Assembly (NCBI RefSeq): GCF_022662105.1
Contig: NZ_JAKMCP010000001.1
Span: 496,001-560,000 of the forward strand
Direction of reading: 5' to 3'
Length of the DNA: 64,000 bases
From: Aestuariivivens sediminis
Lineage (GTDB): Bacteria; Bacteroidota; Bacteroidia; Flavobacteriales; Flavobacteriaceae
Made by a program: the position numbers and the translations under genes. Below, piece by piece: positions 35,997-45,448 of this stretch. How positions within the stretch are numbered: the stretch's first letter is position 1; the number at the start of each line of letters is the position of its first letter. The notes under the pieces are model-generated. The model ran no database searches and had not been told where the DNA came from. It was given only the letters and a program-made list of their open reading frames with translations.

Positions 35997-37597
35997 GCCA
36001 TAAATTAAATTACAGCATGTCTATTGCCAATCCCGATGCTAACCGTTTATCATTGTCTCAAAAATTGGCGGTTCTGGCCGGTTTTGTCGGTCTTTTTATT
36101 TTGCTCCTGGCCTTATTCAATACAAACTTTCCTAATAAAGTCCTGTTTTTAACCTTGTCTTTAGGCTTAATAAGCCTGGCCACAGTTGTATTTTCCAGAA
36201 TGCGTTACGGATCCAAACTTAAAGGGATTAAGAACGACGGGGTTTGGTTTCGGTCCTTAACCTCCAGAGGCACCTTAGGTTGGATAACCGGCCTGGTCAT
36301 TACCGGATTTTACATCGTATTGTATTTTTACCCGGACTATTTAGGGCTTGGCACCAATGGATCGGAAAACAGCGGCCTCATCGCGTTATTTGACCCGCTA
36401 AGCCATCTCTTGAGTAACCGACCCGCCAGCCAATGGTTTGTTTATGGCACCCTCTACACTGTGGCTATTTTAATTTTCGGATATAAATTCATGTTAAAAT
36501 ACCGTCATAACCGCTATCAAAGACTTCGAACGGGTTCTGTCATGTTTTTTCAATTGGGTTTTGCCTTTTTAATTCCGGAATTTATGGCACGATTAAACGA
36601 AAATCCTAATTATAATCTGCCCTATTACGACTTAAAAAGCATCTGGCCATTGAATTATTATCTGTTTGATGGCTGGTCCATTAACGGGTTTTTATCCTCC
36701 GGTACACTGGGGTTGTCCCTTTTAATCTTTGGTGTACTGTCCATTTTTATCCTATCCCCCATTCTCACTTACAAATATGGCAAACGCTGGTATTGTTCGT
36801 GGGTCTGCGGTTGCGGTGCCCTGGCTGAAACTGCGGGTGATCCCTTTAGGCACTTATCCTCGAAAACATTGGGCGCCTGGAAAATAGAACGGTGGTTGAT
36901 TCATACCGTTTTGGTTTTTTCTGTAATTATGACTACCGCTTTGGTGTATACCTATTTGGGAAAGGACCCGGGAGCATTTTGGCTGACACAACAATCCTTT
37001 CTTCTGGGCGTTGGTCTTCTGCTCACTGCCGTGTTTATCTTAGTTATGGTTTTTAAACGTAACGAATTTGGTAAAGATGCACGGTATGGTGCTCTAGGCT
37101 ATTTTATAAGCATTGGTGCCTTATTTATCCTGTACTATACCGGAACAACCGATCAGGTGTTTTTAATAAAATCAAGCCATTTACGCTCCGCCTATGGATT
37201 GTATATCGGGTCTATTTTTTCCGGTGTCATCGGAACCGGATTTTATCCCATATTGGGCAATCGGGTATGGTGCCGTTTCGGGTGTCCGATGGCTGCCATT
37301 TTAGGCTTCCAACAACGCCTGTTTTCTAAATTTAGAATTACAACCAATGGGGGCCAATGTATTTCCTGTGGCAACTGTTCCGTCTACTGCGAAATGGGAA
37401 TCGATGTTCGTGCCTATGCCCAGAAAGGTGAAAACATTGTGCGCTCCAGCTGTGTGGGTTGTGGCATTTGTGCCGCCGTTTGTCCCAGGGGGGTTCTAAA
37501 ACTTGAAAACGGCAGTTTAAAAGGACGGATAAAAACCAATGACATGTTTCCGGGCAATGATGCCGTTAACTTAATGGATCTCACCCATAAGAACTAA
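35993..37597 (+). CDS. Membrane 4Fe-4S polyferredoxin of the NapH/NosR type
   Basis: This 534-residue protein has about nine membrane segments. Between them are the CxxxC pairs WVCGCGALAETAG (from about residue 270) and RFGCPMA, which mark NapH/NosR/CcoG-type proteins. At the C-terminus are two 4Fe-4S motifs, CISCGNCSVYC and CVGCGICAAVCP. Such proteins carry electrons between the quinone pool or a flavoprotein and periplasmic enzymes. The 4-base overlap with the FAD reductase gene supports a working pair. The final acceptor is not encoded nearby. Confidence 0.88.
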   Translation: MSHKLNYSMSIANPDANRLSLSQKLAVLAGFVGLFILLLALFNTNFPNKVLFLTLSLGLISLATVVFSRMRYGSKLKGIKNDGVWFRSLTSRGTLGWITGLVITGFYIVLYFYPDYLGLGTNGSENSGLIALFDPLSHLLSNRPASQWFVYGTLYTVAILIFGYKFMLKYRHNRYQRLRTGSVMFFQLGFAFLIPEFMARLNENPNYNLPYYDLKSIWPLNYYLFDGWSINGFLSSGTLGLSLLIFGVLSIFILSPILTYKYGKRWYCSWVCGCGALAETAGDPFRHLSSKTLGAWKIERWLIHTVLVFSVIMTTALVYTYLGKDPGAFWLTQQSFLLGVGLLLTAVFILVMVFKRNEFGKDARYGALGYFISIGALFILYYTGTTDQVFLIKSSHLRSAYGLYIGSIFSGVIGTGFYPILGNRVWCRFGCPMAAILGFQQRLFSKFRITTNGGQCISCGNCSVYCEMGIDVRAYAQKGENIVRSSCVGCGICAAVCPRGVLKLENGSLKGRIKTNDMFPGNDAVNLMDLTHKN

Positions 37598-37749
37598 TAG
37601 GTTAGCCGGTTTAAAACACCTGTTAGCAATAGCCTTTTGCGGTAAACCTATCCCGGAAAACGACCCACGACAGGCCCATCAAATATCTGATTATGAGATT
37701 AAATCCTTAAATTAGTATCCGTATTGAATCTTGTTCATATACACCAAAC

Positions 37750-39528
37750 ATGTTGCCCAAAAACAAAAATATAACCATTGCCGTTTTACCGTTTCACATA
37801 ACGAGTCATGACGAACGGGTCACGCAACTCTTTTTAGGATTTGTTGAAGATCTCATTACTCATTTTTCAAAATTCATTGGCCTTTCCGTTATTTCATCCT
37901 ATTCCACCCATAGGATAAAAGAAATAGCTAACCCGGAGGAAATTCTTAAACTTGGTGCCGATTTTTTAATTTATGGGTCCGTACGGTATCATAAGGATAA
38001 TCTTAGAATCTCTATTCAACTCGTAAAAACGGAAGATCACAGTTTAGTCTTTGGGAACCAATATCATGAGACCATTGATTCTTTGTTAGAAACCCAGGAC
38101 GATATTATACAACAAATCGTTGCGGTCCTTGAAGAAAAAATCAATTATAATTTGTTATCGCATTCCTATAAGAAGAGTTCCGTCGAACTTGCGGCCTATG
38201 AAAATTACCTGATGGGCATGCATACCTTACAAAAAGGGACCGGTGATCATGACCTTAAGGCCAGAGCCTATTTTAATGCTGCTTTGAAAATCGATCCTAA
38301 TTATTCATTAGCGTACACCGGACTATCCTTAAGTTACTTTAATTTCTGGTCCTGCCTCATTTGGAACCGTTGGGATGAAAGCATGCAAGGCGCCCATAAA
38401 TACGCCCTGAAGGCCATAGGGTTAGATCCCAACGATTACACAGCCCTGGGTGTTTTGGGCAGAACCTATGTGTATTTAGGTGAATATGAAAAAGCAGAGC
38501 ACTATTTGAGAAAATCGCTAAGAATGAATTCCAATGATTGTTCACATTTACTCAGGGTGGCCTTTTCCCTTATGTATCTCGGTTTTGCGGACGACGCCTT
38601 AAAATGGTATCTCAAGGCCCTGGACTTAAATCCCTTTCATAACGATCATTACTATGCTCATGGGTCCATTTATTATTTAGCCATTGGTGACTTTAAATCC
38701 TGTATAGCGCTAAGTAAAAAGACAAATTTTAATTCCTGGACCGACTTTCCGGCCTATATCGCCGCAGCCTATTTACAACTGAAGGAATATGACGATGTGT
38801 GGCGTTGTTGGAAGGTCTATTTGTCCCAATTTCAACAGGCTGTCTATTCCGGACAAAAGCCTATGGAAGAAGAGGCCTTAGCGTGGCTGGTGATGGTTAA
38901 CCCCTTTAAGGGATTTACGTATTTAACCCCATTGGTTGAATTTATACGGACTGAAAAACAACTGCATGAGCAAACCGATGACAGCCCGGTTGAAAGCACT
39001 ATCAACAATACCTTTCAATCCAAGGGCGACTATTGGGACATGTGTTATCAGGGCCACTGCATAACGCTAAAACATGCCAAAGGATTTAAAGACATCCATA
39101 AACTTTTAAATCATCCAAAACAAGAATTTCATTGTTTGGACCTCATGAATGCCGCCGTTGACGAAAGGAGTTCTGCAAAAACAATGGACCAAAAAGCGAA
39201 ATTAGCCTATCAAAGACGCATAAAGGAACTTCAAGAGGAAATAGATGAGGCCGAAGATTTAAATCAGATTGAAAAACTTGCCCCTTTAAAAGCGGAGTAT
39301 GATGCGATTCTCACACACTTGTCGCAGTCTTTAGGTCTATCAGGTAAAACCAGAACGTCCGGTTCAACCATCGAAAAAGCGCGTTCGGCTGTGACCTGGC
39401 GCATTCGTAGCAGTATAAAGAAAATTGCTAAAATACATCCGAGTCTCGGGAATCATCTTTCCAATGCCATAAAAACCGGTTCGTTTTGCTCCTACACCCC
39501 TGAGGTTGATGTGGATTGGACCCTCTAA
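37750..39528 (+). CDS. TolB-N-like and TPR protein with conserved C-terminal domain
   Basis: This 592-residue cytoplasmic protein has three parts. Residues 8-130 form the TolB-N/FlgO-like fold seen at the N-terminus of cyclase-associated regulators (IAVLPFHITSHDERVTQLFL). Residues 140-330 hold TPR repeats (SLAYTGLSLSYFNFW, YTALGVLGRTYVYLGEYEKA). The last 120 residues form a helical stretch RRIKELQEEIDEAEDL, then KTRTSGSTIEKARSAVTWRI and a close with GSFCSYTP. I have seen this tail in predicted signalling proteins of other phyla, but its function is not known. No catalytic cyclase domain is present. A scaffold or regulator is likely. Confidence 0.75.
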   Translation: MLPKNKNITIAVLPFHITSHDERVTQLFLGFVEDLITHFSKFIGLSVISSYSTHRIKEIANPEEILKLGADFLIYGSVRYHKDNLRISIQLVKTEDHSLVFGNQYHETIDSLLETQDDIIQQIVAVLEEKINYNLLSHSYKKSSVELAAYENYLMGMHTLQKGTGDHDLKARAYFNAALKIDPNYSLAYTGLSLSYFNFWSCLIWNRWDESMQGAHKYALKAIGLDPNDYTALGVLGRTYVYLGEYEKAEHYLRKSLRMNSNDCSHLLRVAFSLMYLGFADDALKWYLKALDLNPFHNDHYYAHGSIYYLAIGDFKSCIALSKKTNFNSWTDFPAYIAAAYLQLKEYDDVWRCWKVYLSQFQQAVYSGQKPMEEEALAWLVMVNPFKGFTYLTPLVEFIRTEKQLHEQTDDSPVESTINNTFQSKGDYWDMCYQGHCITLKHAKGFKDIHKLLNHPKQEFHCLDLMNAAVDERSSAKTMDQKAKLAYQRRIKELQEEIDEAEDLNQIEKLAPLKAEYDAILTHLSQSLGLSGKTRTSGSTIEKARSAVTWRIRSSIKKIAKIHPSLGNHLSNAIKTGSFCSYTPEVDVDWTL

Positions 39529-39624
39529 ATCCTAAAACTTACAATTTAATTTTAAAAACTTACAGGGTAAGGCCTAAACTTACGCCCATAATAGTGAACA
39601 CAGATATTAATTATTAAAACTATT

Positions 39625-40401
39625 ATGATGCCAACACCACTGGAAATTTTATTGGACCCCATCTCATTAGTGGCTTTAGCCATGTATTTACTTTTAATTG
39701 TGTGGGAAGGCCTTTTTCCGGCCAGACCCTTGCCAAAAGTTAAGAACTGGAAACTCAAAGGGCTTCTTTCCTTTGCCGTTTATTTTTATTTATCATCCTA
39801 TTTACCTTTGCTTACGGATCCCTTTCTGTCAAAATTCCAACTTTTTGACTTAACCGGTCTTGGACATGTTGGTGGGGGAATATTGGCCATCGTATTATAC
39901 GAGTTCGGTGTGTTTTTATGGCATAGGGCCATGCATAAGTCCGACACCTTATGGCGTGTATTCCACCAAATGCACCATAGTGCCGAGCGAATGGATACTT
40001 ACGGTGCTTTTTATTTTAGTCTGTTCGACATGATTGGTTTTACCTTCTTAGGGAGTATTTGTTTGGCCCTATTGATTGGTGTGACACCACAGGCGGTCAC
40101 CATAATGTTACTGGCCACCATGTTTTTAGGTATTTTCCAGCATACCAATATAAAAACACCGCAATGGCTGGGTTACCTCATTCAACGTCCGGAAAGCCAT
40201 ACCATACATCATGCAAAAGGCATACACAAACACAATTATTCGGACTTGCCCATTTTTGATATCCTCTTTGGATCCTTTAAAAATCCCAAAGGCTACGAGC
40301 ACGAAACAGGGTTTTACGATGGAGCGTCTTCAAAAATTATGGACATGCTAACTTTTAAAGACATCAATAAATCAAAATCCCGGGAGCATGAATATCATTG
40401 A
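39625..40401 (+). CDS. Sterol desaturase/fatty acid hydroxylase family protein
   Basis: This 258-residue membrane protein has the three histidine clusters of the di-iron hydroxylase family: HRAMH, HQMHHS and HTIHHAKGIHKH, with four or five membrane helices around them. Family members hydroxylate or desaturate lipids such as fatty acids, sterols and carotenoids using oxygen. The lipid substrate is unknown. Two ATG codons stand at 39625 and 39628. The gene overlaps the next by 14 bases, so the two are co-expressed. Confidence 0.88.
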   Translation: MMPTPLEILLDPISLVALAMYLLLIVWEGLFPARPLPKVKNWKLKGLLSFAVYFYLSSYLPLLTDPFLSKFQLFDLTGLGHVGGGILAIVLYEFGVFLWHRAMHKSDTLWRVFHQMHHSAERMDTYGAFYFSLFDMIGFTFLGSICLALLIGVTPQAVTIMLLATMFLGIFQHTNIKTPQWLGYLIQRPESHTIHHAKGIHKHNYSDLPIFDILFGSFKNPKGYEHETGFYDGASSKIMDMLTFKDINKSKSREHEYH

Positions 40402-41314
40402 AAAACTGAAGGCCCCCGTCTTTTTAACAGACGGAGGTCTTGAAACCGATTTTATCTTTAATAAAGGGATAGACCTGCCACATTTTGCAGCTTTTACCTT
40501 GTTGGATCACCCGGAACATCAAAATACTTTAGATCAATACTACAGGGATTACATAGCCATTGCCAAAAAATATAAAACCGGGTTTATCCTGGAAAGTGCC
40601 ACATGGCGTGCCAATCCGGACTGGGGATATAAATTAGGTTATACTATTCCCGATTTGATCACGGTTAACCAAAATGCCATACGGCAACTCATCCGTTTAA
40701 GAGATACCCATGCTCCGTCTGTTGGACCCATCATCATAAGTGGTTGCGTAGGTCCAAGGGGTGATGGGTACACCATAAAGGAATCCATGACCCCTAAAGA
40801 GGCTAAACACTATCACAGTCCTCAAATTGAGGCACTGAAGAAGGGGGGTGCCGATATCGTTTCTGCCATAACCATGACCTATAGTGACGAGGCTATTGGA
40901 ATTTCTCATGCGGCAAAATCGATCAATATCCCCGTAGTCATATCGTTTACGGTTGAAACTAATGGACAGCTTCCCAGCGGTGAACTTCTCAAAGACGCTA
41001 TATTAACAACAGATAAAGCTACGGCCCAATATCCCTTATACTATATGATAAACTGTGCTCACCCAACACATTTTATGGAACGTTTAGAAAAAGACGACAG
41101 CTGGAAGTTTAGAATTCAGGGTGTCAGGGCCAATGCTTCCTGTAAAAGTCATGAAGCGCTTGATCAGGCCACTGCGCTTGATGCCGGAGACCGGGAAGAA
41201 TTAGGACGGCTTTACGCAAGACTAAAAACACAACTGCCTCAATTAAAAGTAATTGGTGGGTGTTGCGGCACGGATGCGACCCATATAGAATCCATCTGTG
41301 CACATGCCTTATAA
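40388..41314 (+). CDS. Homocysteine S-methyltransferase family protein
   Basis: This 308-residue protein has the zinc-binding cysteines of the pfam02574 barrel: NCAHP near residue 220 and GGCCGTD near residue 300. The N-terminal FLTDGGLETDF loop is also present. The typical reaction transfers a methyl group to homocysteine from a donor such as S-methylmethionine. The protein lacks the cobalamin and folate domains of MetH, so it is the stand-alone type. It overlaps the hydroxylase gene by 14 bases, and a strong terminator lies 73 bases downstream. Confidence 0.87.
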   Translation: MNIIEKLKAPVFLTDGGLETDFIFNKGIDLPHFAAFTLLDHPEHQNTLDQYYRDYIAIAKKYKTGFILESATWRANPDWGYKLGYTIPDLITVNQNAIRQLIRLRDTHAPSVGPIIISGCVGPRGDGYTIKESMTPKEAKHYHSPQIEALKKGGADIVSAITMTYSDEAIGISHAAKSINIPVVISFTVETNGQLPSGELLKDAILTTDKATAQYPLYYMINCAHPTHFMERLEKDDSWKFRIQGVRANASCKSHEALDQATALDAGDREELGRLYARLKTQLPQLKVIGGCCGTDATHIESICAHAL

Positions 41315-41386
41315 ACCTGTGCAGGTTTTTAGCCTTCTTCGGAGCTTATTTAAATCCATACTCATGGTTCCTTCCTGAAACAGTTT

Positions 41387-41416
41387 AAGAACATGCCTGG
41401 CATGTTCTTCTTTTTT
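41387..41416 (+). terminator. Strong rho-independent terminator
   Basis: AAGAACATGC (41387-41396) and GCATGTTCTT (41400-41409) form a perfect 10-bp stem with loop CTG, followed by C and six T. It ends the hydroxylase/methyltransferase message. Confidence 0.9.
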
Positions 41417-41457
41417 ATCCTGTTAGAAAAAGACTTTTTGGTCGACTCAGGTTATTG

Positions 41458-41465
41458 TATTTTTG
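41458..41465 (+). promoter_or_regulatory. Promoter for the glycosyltransferase pair
   Basis: TATTTTTG matches the -7 consensus TAnnTTTG. A TTG at 41438-41440 lies 17 bases upstream, slightly closer than usual for a -33 element. The start codon at 41484 is 18 bases downstream. Confidence 0.6.
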
Positions 41466-41483
41466 CAATTCAAGCGTTGGCAT

Positions 41484-42176
41484 ATGGCTAAAATCGATGT
41501 TGTTATTCCTGCCTATAATGAGGCAGATTCCATTTCTCGGGTCATTAGTGATATCCCCAAAGACGTACGCGACATTATTGTGATCAATAATGATTCAACC
41601 GATAACACCGCTTTCAATGCTCAACAAGCGGGAGCTACGGTATTACATGAAAATCGCAGAGGGTATGGTTACGCCTGTTTGAAGGGTATGGAATACCTAT
41701 CCCATAAAAAACACAAACCGGATATTGTGGTATTTCTTGATGGTGATTACAGCGATTATCCTGAAGAGCTGACCAAAATCGTGGCTCCCATAATCGAAAA
41801 CAACATCGACTTTGTAATTGGCACACGGGTAAAACATTTACGGGAACGCGGTGCGATGACCTTTCCCCAAATATTCGGTAATTGGCTTGCCACGACTTTA
41901 ATGGCATTATTTTTTCGTGCCAAATTTACCGACTTGGGTCCCTTTAGAGCCATCAAATATGATAAGCTACTGGACCTGCAAATGGAAGACAAAACCTATG
42001 GATGGACCGTAGAAATGCAATTGAAGGTTTTAAGGCAAAATCTTACATATACCGAGATACCAGTCCATTATAGAAATAGAATTGGCCAATCAAAAGTATC
42101 AGGTACAATAAAAGGTGCTATATTTGCAGGCATAAAAATATTGGTATGGATTTTTAAATACAGTGTGAAAAAATGA
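41484..42176 (+). CDS. Family 2 glycosyltransferase, dolichyl-phosphate-mannose-synthase type
   Basis: This 230-residue GT-A enzyme starts at ATG 41484. A TTG seven codons upstream overlaps the promoter element and is less likely. It shows VVIPAYNEADSI, VINNDSTDNTA and the metal-binding FLDGDYSDYP, then TEIPVHYRNRIGQSKVSGTI at the end. It probably transfers a sugar from a nucleotide donor to a lipid carrier or glycan. It overlaps the next glycosyltransferase by 4 bases, so the two work in one envelope-glycan pathway. Confidence 0.88.
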   Translation: MAKIDVVIPAYNEADSISRVISDIPKDVRDIIVINNDSTDNTAFNAQQAGATVLHENRRGYGYACLKGMEYLSHKKHKPDIVVFLDGDYSDYPEELTKIVAPIIENNIDFVIGTRVKHLRERGAMTFPQIFGNWLATTLMALFFRAKFTDLGPFRAIKYDKLLDLQMEDKTYGWTVEMQLKVLRQNLTYTEIPVHYRNRIGQSKVSGTIKGAIFAGIKILVWIFKYSVKK

Positions 42177-43663
42177 TTTTAGAAACAACAGTTATAATTC
42201 TTTATTCTACAGCACTATTGCTGATCTTTTTCTATGCATTGGCACAATTAAATTTGTTATTTAATTATCTCGCTTCAAAAAAGAAACACGATACCTGTGA
42301 AACCTTCGATCTTTCCAACCTCGAAGAAGTCCCCTATGTCACCATACAATTACCGGTATACAATGAAATGTATGTGATGGAACGCCTTTTGGATAACATT
42401 GCTAAAATAGATTACCCGAAGGACAAACTCGAAATTCAGGTCTTGGATGATTCCACCGATGAAACGGTGATTAGCACACGGGCACATATTGAAAAGCTTC
42501 AAGCCACCGGATTGGACATACAGCATATTACGCGAAGCAACAGAAAAGGGTTTAAGGCCGGAGCATTAAAAGAGGGTCTTAAAATTGCAAAAGGGGAGTT
42601 TATTGCCATATTTGATTCTGATTTTTTACCGAAAAGAGACTGGTTAAGACGAACCATTCCGTATTTTAAGGATAAGCGCATTGGTGTGGTGCAAACCCGA
42701 TGGGGGCATCTTAATAGAAATTATTCCATCCTTACGAGAATTCAAGCTTTTGCCCTTGACGCCCATTTTACGCTGGAGCAAGTAGGTCGAAATAGCAAAG
42801 GCCATTTTATCAATTTTAATGGTACGGCCGGCGTTTGGAGAAAAACCTGTATTATCGATGCGGGGAATTGGGAAGGCGACACCCTGACCGAAGATCTGGA
42901 TTTAAGTTACCGCGCACAACTTAAAAACTGGAAGTTTAAATATCTTGAAGATGTTCAAACTCCTGCAGAATTACCGGTAGTAATCAGTGCGGCACGCTCC
43001 CAGCAGTTTCGGTGGAATAAAGGGGGTGCAGAAAATTTTAAAAAAATGCTCTGGAGAGTTTTAAAAAATCAAAACATTTCAGCAAAAACCAAGGCACATG
43101 GGCTGCTTCATCTCTTAAACAGTACCATGTTCTTGAACATTCTTATTGTTGGTGTATTAAGCATTCCCATGCTCTATATTAAAAATGAGTATGAGCACTT
43201 AAAACCTTATTTTTTTGCAATGAGTTTTTTTGTGATCAGTACCGTCATATTCTTTATATGCTATTGGTTTATGTATAAAAATATTTATGGTGGAGGTCTT
43301 AAAAACTTTATCCGTTACATCGCCATGTTTTTTGTATTTTTTTCTATAGCCATGGGATTTTCTTTACATAACTCCATTGCCGTATTAGAAGGCCATTTTG
43401 GAAAGAAAAGTGAATTTGTCCGAACGCCAAAATTTAACATCAGTAAGTTTAAGGATAACTGGAAAAACAATAAATACATCAAGAAAACGATCTCGGCACA
43501 TGTCGTTTTTGAAGGTCTGTTGATGCTTTATTTTGGATTTGGGATGTACAGTGCCTTTATTGTAGGCAACCAAGGCGGTGATTTTGGACTTTTTCCTTTC
43601 CACCTCATGTTATTTATAGGTTTTGGTTATGTGTTTTTTAAATCTATTGCTTCCAAGGTTTAA
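42173..43663 (+). CDS. Membrane family 2 glycosyltransferase, cellulose-synthase-like
   Basis: This 496-residue processive-type GT2 enzyme has an N-terminal membrane helix, then VQLPVYNEMYVMERLLDN-type start, IFDSDFLPKRDW (DxD), EDLDLSYR and QQFRWNKGG (the QxxRW motif), followed by four or five membrane helices. The QxxRW motif marks enzymes that extend and export a polysaccharide or glycolipid, such as glucomannan and ceramide glucosyltransferase types. Substrate is unknown. It overlaps the preceding GT2 gene by 4 bases and converges with the gamma-glutamyltransferase gene. Confidence 0.9.
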   Translation: MILETTVIILYSTALLLIFFYALAQLNLLFNYLASKKKHDTCETFDLSNLEEVPYVTIQLPVYNEMYVMERLLDNIAKIDYPKDKLEIQVLDDSTDETVISTRAHIEKLQATGLDIQHITRSNRKGFKAGALKEGLKIAKGEFIAIFDSDFLPKRDWLRRTIPYFKDKRIGVVQTRWGHLNRNYSILTRIQAFALDAHFTLEQVGRNSKGHFINFNGTAGVWRKTCIIDAGNWEGDTLTEDLDLSYRAQLKNWKFKYLEDVQTPAELPVVISAARSQQFRWNKGGAENFKKMLWRVLKNQNISAKTKAHGLLHLLNSTMFLNILIVGVLSIPMLYIKNEYEHLKPYFFAMSFFVISTVIFFICYWFMYKNIYGGGLKNFIRYIAMFFVFFSIAMGFSLHNSIAVLEGHFGKKSEFVRTPKFNISKFKDNWKNNKYIKKTISAHVVFEGLLMLYFGFGMYSAFIVGNQGGDFGLFPFHLMLFIGFGYVFFKSIASKV

Positions 43664-43672
43664 TAAATCCCA

Positions 43673-45367
43673 TTAATACCCGGCCACCTGACCGTCTTTC
43701 CTGCTCTCTGATGCGCCTCGGTAAACCTTATTTTTAGTGTCCCATAAAATGGCCTGGTATCCCCCATAAGCCCCCAGATCAAATCCTACTTTATGCCCTT
43801 TAAACATGAGTGCTCTAATGGTTTGGTAGGGTATCCGGGATTCGACATGAATTTCACCCTTACCGTCAGCGACATTCCCCGTAGGCGTGGATGAACCGCT
43901 ATGATTCCAACGCGGTGCATCGCCAGCTTCCTGCACATTCATTCCAAAATCTATAATATTCATAACTATTTGGGTATGACCCTGAGGTTGAAAATCGCCC
44001 CCCATAACACCGAAACTTAAAAAAGGTTCGCCATCTTTGGTAATAAACGCCGGTATAATGGTGTGAAATGGTCTTTTACCGGGGGCATAGGTGTTATTAT
44101 ATCCCCGCTTTAGGTTAAACAATTCTCCGCGGTTTTGAAGCATAAAACCTAATTTTGGAGGGGCCATTCCTGATCCCATACCGCGATAATTACTTTGGAT
44201 GAAAGAGACCATATTCCCTTCTTTATCGGCTGTGGTTAGATAGATGGTTTCACCTGCGCTTATCTCACCAGCATCATATTTTGAGGCTCTATCTGTAATA
44301 CGTTGTCGCCGTTTATCAGCATAATCATCCGAAATTAAGGTCTCTACCGGTACTTTGGCAAAATCCATATCCGCATAGTATTTTGCGCGATCCTCAAAGG
44401 CCAACTTTTTAGCCTCAGTAAATACATGTAAATGTTCAGCACTGCCAAATTCAATGGTTGAAAAATCGTAACCTTCCAAAATTTGTAGCATCTGTAAAGC
44501 GGCTATCCCCTGACCGTTAGGAGGCAATTCCCAGACGTCATATCCACGGTAATTAATGGAGACGGGTTCAATCCATTCCGATTGATGGTCGGATAGATCT
44601 TCCATGGTCAAAAACCCGCCTTGATCTTGTATAAAGTCGGTGATCACTTTTGCGATTTTACCTTTGTAAAATGCATCCCTTCCGTTTTTGGCTATTTCCC
44701 TGTACGTATTCGCTAAATATGTATTGTAGAACAGTTCTCCTATTTGAGGGATTTTTCCATTGGGCATGTAATTATCCTTAATATTGGGAAACCCCGCTTC
44801 AAGATATCTGGAAACCCCTAAATTGAAATAGAACCCTATAAGTTCCGTCATCGGAAACCCGTTTTCAGCATAATTGATTGCCGGCTGTAAAATGGCAGTC
44901 ATTGGTAAGGTACCAAATTTTTCATGCAATTCAAACCAACCGTCTACCGCACCCGGAACACTTACCGGTAAGGGCCCAGTCGATGGTATTTTAGACATTC
45001 CCCGGTCTTCAAAATATTGTAATGTTAACCCCTTGGGTGAACGTCCGCTCGCATTAAGCCCATATAATTTTTTTGTTTTGGCATCCCATAGGATTACAAA
45101 TAAGTCTCCACCGATCCCGCAACCTGTGGGCTCCATTAATCCCAAAGTTGCATTCGCTGCTATTGCGGCATCAATCGCATTACCCCCTTGCTTTAGAATG
45201 TCCAGGCCTACTTGAGTGGCCAAAGGATGGCTTGTGGCCACCATACCATTTTGAGCCATCACCTCGGAGCGCGTGGCAAAGAGTTTTCCGGTTAGGCGGT
45301 CTTGAGCAGTACAGAATACCGTGCATACAAAAAGGGCAAGAATTAGTGGCTTTTTCATAACTGACAT
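43673..45367 (-). CDS. ggt: Gamma-glutamyltransferase
   Basis: This 564-residue protein has a signal peptide (a start at the second ATG, codon 4, would also suit it). It is a self-cleaving N-terminal nucleophile hydrolase. The large subunit holds GGNAIDAAIAANATLGLMEP, and the predicted nucleophile is Thr374 in ETIYLTTADKEGN, aligned with the TTHYSVVD site of E. coli Ggt. NYRGMGSGM and GVMGGDFQPQGHTQ are the later donor-site loops. It transfers or hydrolyses the gamma-glutamyl group of glutathione in the periplasm. The Ile-Tyr after the nucleophile marks the wider Ggt-like subgroup, so acylase or other amide activity is possible. Confidence 0.9.
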   Translation of the reverse strand: MSVMKKPLILALFVCTVFCTAQDRLTGKLFATRSEVMAQNGMVATSHPLATQVGLDILKQGGNAIDAAIAANATLGLMEPTGCGIGGDLFVILWDAKTKKLYGLNASGRSPKGLTLQYFEDRGMSKIPSTGPLPVSVPGAVDGWFELHEKFGTLPMTAILQPAINYAENGFPMTELIGFYFNLGVSRYLEAGFPNIKDNYMPNGKIPQIGELFYNTYLANTYREIAKNGRDAFYKGKIAKVITDFIQDQGGFLTMEDLSDHQSEWIEPVSINYRGYDVWELPPNGQGIAALQMLQILEGYDFSTIEFGSAEHLHVFTEAKKLAFEDRAKYYADMDFAKVPVETLISDDYADKRRQRITDRASKYDAGEISAGETIYLTTADKEGNMVSFIQSNYRGMGSGMAPPKLGFMLQNRGELFNLKRGYNNTYAPGKRPFHTIIPAFITKDGEPFLSFGVMGGDFQPQGHTQIVMNIIDFGMNVQEAGDAPRWNHSGSSTPTGNVADGKGEIHVESRIPYQTIRALMFKGHKVGFDLGAYGGYQAILWDTKNKVYRGASESRKDGQVAGY

Positions 45368-45436
45368 ATTTTAATTGATGACAAGTTAAGTGTTTTATTT
45401 AAGATCATCAACTCATGGTCTACAAGCAAATAATAC

Positions 45437-45444
45437 TATATTTG
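45437..45444 (+). promoter_or_regulatory. Promoter element very close to a start codon
   Basis: TATATTTG fits TAnnTTTG exactly but ends only 4 bases before ATG 45449. Transcription would begin at or just inside the start codon, which suggests a leaderless message or a later true start. No -33 TTG is clear. Confidence 0.4.
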
Positions 45445-45448
45445 ACTC

